Below are positions 17,083-20,503 of a stretch of 20,503 nucleotides of DNA, piece by piece. This DNA comes from Coptodactyla brooksi (taxonomy: Eukaryota > Arthropoda > Insecta > Coleoptera > Scarabaeidae): positions 1 to 20,503 of the forward strand of contig JAWQRM010000676.1 of assembly GCA_033557675.1 (NCBI GenBank), in the 5' to 3' direction. The stretch's first letter is position 1. The number at the start of each line of letters is the position of its first letter. The notes beneath the pieces were generated by a model, which was not told where the DNA came from, did not search any database, and saw only the letters and a program-made list of their open reading frames with translations. A program made the position numbers and the translations under genes.

Positions 17083-17497
17083 TTGAAAACCGTTTTAAAT
17101 TGTGAAGAGTTCGATGTCATGCAAGCTTTATTTGAAACGTATTTTTCTAAAGAGAGCAATCCCTGAAATTAAGAACAAAATACCTCTTGCTCCATGGGAC
17201 TATTTTTTACAATAATGCTTATAACTGGAGAACCGTTGATTTTAACCTTATAAGCTAGCCTTATAGTTTTCTACTCGCAATTTTATGTAGATTATAAAAA
17301 TTTATTTTGTTACAAATAGTAAAAAAATCAAAAAAAAATTAGGTTAAATACTTCAACCACATATACAAGTTTTACGAAATCCTTATTGTGACCAGATTAG
17401 CTTGTATGTAAAGTATTGTTTTAATCTGCCTAACGTGGCAGTCTAAAAACGGCTTACAGACGGACAGACTGACGGACGGACTATCCACTCAAAATAG
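17083..17497. other. Unannotated AT-rich DNA with a GACGGAC tract
   Basis: Mostly AT-rich. At 17456-17480 there is a short GGACAGACTGACGGACGGAC tract resembling a decayed microsatellite, immediately upstream of dispersed repeat copy B. Confidence 0.45.
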
Positions 17498-17595
17498 CAT
17501 ACATAGACTTCAAATAGCCTAATTCGTCAAGATCCATCAAAATCTCGACATAGATTTTTCTTGCGAATGCAGTACTTTCTCTTAAGAAAAAAGTA
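17498..17595 (+). repeat. Dispersed repeat, copy B
   Basis: TAGCCTAATTCGTCAAG, CATCAAAATC and TTGCGAATGCAGTACTTT follow in the same order as in 7811-7892. This copy has about 10 extra bases in the middle. The family is unknown. Confidence 0.7.
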
Positions 17596-17869
17596 AAAAT
17601 CAGGTAGGCAATCCGGTTGAATTTGTCGTTCTGCTTCTATACATTTATAAATTCTCTGCGGAACGCCTATTCGTTGGCGCAGATAATTTAAATTATTACT
17701 CGGGAGCGAATACATTGAATTTTCGAGACACGGTCACACAAAAAAAATCACATGGTGTCAAATTGGACGATATTGGAAGCCAAGCAATCGTAACATTTCC
17801 GCTCATTGTGTGATCGTCAAATAAATTACAAATAATACTTGAAGCCTCGACCGTAAAATGTGAAAATAC
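17596..17869. other. Unannotated spacer
   Basis: No recognisable coding, RNA or repeat feature. Confidence 0.4.
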
Positions 17870-18220
17870 CCCATCGTGATTAGTTATTGAATACAGGTAG
17901 GTAAACCGGTAAACTGCAAAAAAATGCTCTTCAAATTTTTCCGATAATTTGTCAATTTTTTACCGGTGATTCAATTTAATTATGATAAATTACGTAAAGC
18001 AATTTGGCACGTACGGTTAGCCGTTTTATGCTTCGTTGCTTCGTAAGCACATAATGTAAGATGCGGCGACAAGTTGCCGCCGACAATTGGCGAATGTGAA
18101 CGAAGTAAAATTATGGGCTCTTGCGTTAGTTAACACTTACAAATTGTGAGTGTTACAAATAAGCCGATTAGTTAATTTACATTAATGAATAACGAGTTCT
18201 GCAGGTTATACTGCTCCAAA
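17870..18220. promoter_or_regulatory. Enhancer-like block with ACCGGT pair and homeodomain-type sites
   Basis: AACCGGT at 17904-17910 and ACCGGT at 17962-17967 lie in inverted, similar contexts (Grainyhead-like half sites). A run of TTTAATTATGATAAATTACG follows near 17975-17995, with TTAGTTAATTTACATTAATG around 18168-18188. CpG-bearing DNA with GCGGCGAC/GTTGCCGC near 18064-18080 adds an imperfect palindrome. No transposon similarity is seen. A developmental enhancer is possible but unproven. Confidence 0.3.
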
Positions 18221-18309
18221 GCCATCGTGAAACGTATTTTTTTTACTATTTTGTTAAAAAAATGTAATTTATGATTATCTCTGCTATCTGTGAGGTTATG
18301 TGTATTTTA

Positions 18310-19610
18310 GGGGTGCAGATGTGTGCAAACATTGCTAAAGAAAATAAAAGCAACAGGTGGAAGAATCAGCCGTTTACATAACTCAAATGCCAACACAAAA
18401 TGAATCTATTCAAACGAGAAAAGAAAAAAATTGACAATACATCTGTTTCGACTCAAATTGTTGACGTAAGAAGAAATATCATACCGAGATATATCATAAC
18501 GTATACTCGATAATAAATCATATAGTCTATCATTAGATCAGTGGACATCTATTAAGAACCGTAGAGATATGAACATCAATGTCCATAGAAGTGATAACAG
18601 GTTTTAAATCTTGGATTATGCCATATTCAGGGATCTAGGCCCGCTGAGAGATATGCAACTCTCATTAAAAATAATCTGAAAGAATTTGGAATTTTTTAGA
18701 AAATATTATGTCTGTATATTATTGGAGATGGAGCTTCTGAAATGAAACAGTAATAAAATTGATTGATATAAAACATCAATTATGTTTGGACTAGTTAGCT
18801 GAAATTAACGTTATTTACAGTAAGTGATAATTCTGACAACGAAGATAATGATGTATAAAGTTTATTGATCACTTAAATACTTTACAAAACACATCTCTGG
18901 GCGAATTCAGAGACGATCATCCGTAAAAGAGGAATTTGGCAAAGAACTATCGTTGATACTAAGATTCCAAATTTTTCTGAAATAGTTTGCTCTCTATGTT
19001 GCAACGTTTTGTAATGTTAGAAGACTATGTAGAATGAGTCTCATAGATTTAAAATCAGATCTTAACCTTACCGATGAACTCAAGTGTTGTCTGTAACAAT
19101 ACCAGTGTTGTAACTGATAAAACGTGCTATTGAAACGTTTTGTTGTGACAACGTTAATTTCACAACAAAAGATTAAGATATTTAAATACATCACACAAAA
19201 GAAAGACGAGGATAACCTTATTCTGATATTTCGCAATATATTTGTGATCAATATTACGAAATTCTCAACAAATCCAGCAAAATTACAATTCCAAAGATCA
19301 CATATAATAAAAACGAAAAGGAGTTATCGGAGATAGTACACGATTATGATATTTCTGATTCCGTAAGCTCAATTCCTTCGACAAATACACATTATCAAAG
19401 AAAGAGAAACTTCAGTTCCCAATAAGGCGAAAACCGCATCCCATAGAAAATTAACTCTCATCGAAAGGACAACTAATCAGAAAAGCATTTACGTATTTCC
19501 AAGGAGAAAAAAAAGGGCTGGATTATTTTCTACAAAAATCAGGTTGCAGTAAGGAGATGAAAGATTAACCCTTTACATAGTATAGTTGCATATCTGCAAG
19601 CAACCAAAAA
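18310..19610 (+). pseudogene. hAT transposase relic with BED-finger trace
   Basis: Plus-strand blocks in shifting frames follow a complete hAT transposase. DVCKHC (18318-18335), then after a shift IKATGGRISRLHNSNANTK, is a BED zinc-finger remnant. LDQWTSIKNRR and MNINVH (18530-18600) come next, then IQGSRPAERYATLIKNNLKE and FGI (about 18627-18690). GDGASEMK (about 18724-18747) includes the first catalytic aspartate. HQLCLD (about 18774-18791), EEFGKELSLIL (18929-18961) and SLIDLKSDLNLTDELK (about 19035-19083) follow, then LIKRAIETFCCDN. RKAFTYFQGEKKR then jumps to AGLFSTKIR and DERL (about 19475-19570), the C-terminal dimerisation region, with the segment holding the catalytic glutamate deleted. 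Many stops are present. The sequence differs from the Buster-like copy at 5453, so it is a separate lineage. Confidence 0.83.
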
Positions 19611-19952
19611 ATTGCCTGGGAATTTAAAAGTATCTACTAAAGTTGTCTGTTCTTGCCACGTTGCATATCGGTAACGATCTCTTGTTAAACTATTTCCATT
19701 ATAATGTGAAAAAAGCAGCAATCATTTAGTTGATAGCACAATAGAAATACAATATAATACAATAAAATATAAAAAAAGAATACATATTTTTAATACATAT
19801 TTTATATTGTTTTTATTTTTTATTGGTTTTATATCTGAAAAACAAGTAGTATGAACAATTAAAGAGTATAAACAATCAAATAAACAGTATGACAATTAAA
19901 TAACGAGAATTTTAATTTATATCATAGAACACAGCGTCATCTATGGAATATT
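19611..19952. other. Unannotated AT-rich DNA
   Basis: Very AT-rich with repeated ATACATATTTT and AATAC strings near 19740-19830. It may include the hAT 3' UTR, but no terminal repeat is recognisable. Confidence 0.4.
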
Positions 19953-20270
19953 TGCAGGGTGTTTCGAAACGATGGGCAAAGATGTAAGGGGTGATAGAAA
20001 ACATGTAAACATGCAATTTTCGTCATACAATGCATGGGCGGAGAGCAAACGGTGAACCGCCAGACGACGCTGTAATGGAAAGTAAAAAAAAGTTTTCTTA
20101 CACATCGTCATTTCTACCGTGGATTTCAGAATGTATAGGAGGTATATAGTATATACCTCCTAGCGGTTCAGAGGTTGCTCTCCGACCATACATTATATGG
20201 TGAAAATTTTTTGTTTAGATGTTTTCTATCATGCCTTACATTTTTGCTCATCAGTTTCGAAACAACGTAT
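19953..20270. mobile_element. About 318-bp foldback element
   Basis: The left arm (about 19955-20060) contains GTTTCGAAAC, GTAAGG, TGATAGAAAACAT, CGGAGAGCAA and TGAACCGC. The right arm (20163-20270) is its reverse complement with scattered mismatches. The left terminus CAGGGTGTTTCG resembles hAT-type ends, but the right one has diverged and the duplication is unclear. About 100 bases of spacer lie between the arms, including a perfect 27-base palindrome. Confidence 0.8.
20136..20162. repeat. Perfect 27-base palindrome
   Basis: TAGGAGGTATATA and TATATACCTCCTA flank a single central G. It lies directly against the right arm of the surrounding foldback element. Confidence 0.9.
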
Positions 20271-20386
20271 ATATTGTTACAAAGATACAAGTCACCTCTT
20301 TCCAACACACCCAAGTTCATGCTAATCGGATGACAGGTTACAAAGCTACAGCCATTTGAATGATGGTAAAAATTGTGTTGCTGTAA
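20271..20386 (+). other. Probable 5' region of the mariner-type element
   Basis: This stretch, with TTACAAAGCTACAGCCATTT near 20338-20358, directly precedes the mariner reading. It is plausibly its 5' UTR or terminal region. An in-frame TAA at 20384-20386 bounds the reading. Confidence 0.45.
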
Positions 20387-20503
20387 AAATATAACGCAAA
20401 TATTAAATTTTGTTTTAAACTGGGAAAAGAATGTGCTGAGACTTATGGATTGATGAAAAAAGTGTATGGTGATGATTGTATGTCTAAAGCTAGAGTTTAT
20501 AAG
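20387..20503 (+). CDS. mariner-type transposase N-terminus, runs off window
   Basis: The last 39 codons read without a stop to the window edge: ANIKFCFKLGKECAETYGLM followed by KKVYGDDCMSKARVYK. This is the helix-turn-helix region (Mos1-type N-terminal domain, HTH_48) of mariner transposases and SETMAR-like proteins, with the typical IKFCFKLGK opening, the E-T-Y helix, the K-x-Y-G-D-D turn and S-x-x-R-V recognition-helix start. It would bind the element's terminal repeat. No ATG lies between the upstream TAA (20384) and the domain, so the start methionine has been lost or lies on an earlier exon or frame. The rest lies outside the window. No break is visible in this part. It is in the same broad group as the relic at 12361 but covers a different part of the protein. 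Confidence 0.8.

Noticed and set aside
1..20503. CRISPR array, operon or prokaryotic defence island
   Set aside because: No regularly spaced repeats, no ribosome-binding sites or compact genes; all coding traces are animal transposons.

Overview
The window looks like nuclear DNA of an arthropod, most likely an insect. It is AT-rich and has no operons, ribosome-binding sites or compact coding. Every protein-coding trace I could recognise is a fragment of an insect-type transposable element. I cannot name a species. I found no complete host gene, tRNA, rRNA or CRISPR array. The window is best read as intergenic or intronic DNA made of transposon remains, with GC-richer non-coding islands between them that may be regulatory.

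Layout. 1-2340: unannotated DNA with two enhancer-like islands (about 860-1210 and 1430-1830). 2416-3366: the 3' part of a Jockey/CR1-type LINE, plus strand, whose AATAAA-rich tail runs directly into a DUF4817 helix-turn-helix fragment on the minus strand (3362-3496). 3500-4260: AT-rich DNA; 4260-4760: a GC-richer island with a TGACGTCA site. 5196-6680: a second DUF4817 fragment, then a decayed Buster/ZBED5-like hAT transposase with its 3' terminal repeat. 6895-7790: a Jockey reverse transcriptase, minus strand. 8143-9597: three separate inverted-repeat (foldback or MITE) elements. 11620-11992: a piggyBac transposase relic, minus strand. 12361-12533: a mariner relic. 14060-14870: enhancer-like DNA. 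15318-15660: a DUF4817/DDE element that kept both transposase ends and lost the catalytic middle. 16132-16879: a 748-bp foldback element flanked by TTA. 17870-18220: another enhancer-like island. 18310-19610: a second, different hAT relic. 19953-20270: another foldback element. 20387-20503: the start of a mariner-type transposase that is still open at the window edge.

How the pieces relate: there is no pathway here. At least five transposase or reverse-transcriptase groups (Jockey-like LINE, hAT, piggyBac, Tc1/mariner, DUF4817-DDE) are each present as broken copies, alongside non-autonomous foldback elements. Most coding relics carry stops, frameshifts and sharp internal deletions. I did not find a convincing new biological system. 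The best leads are the TTA-flanked foldback with nested hairpins, the cluster of five unrelated foldbacks, the three DUF4817 fragments, and the still-open mariner N-terminus at the right edge.
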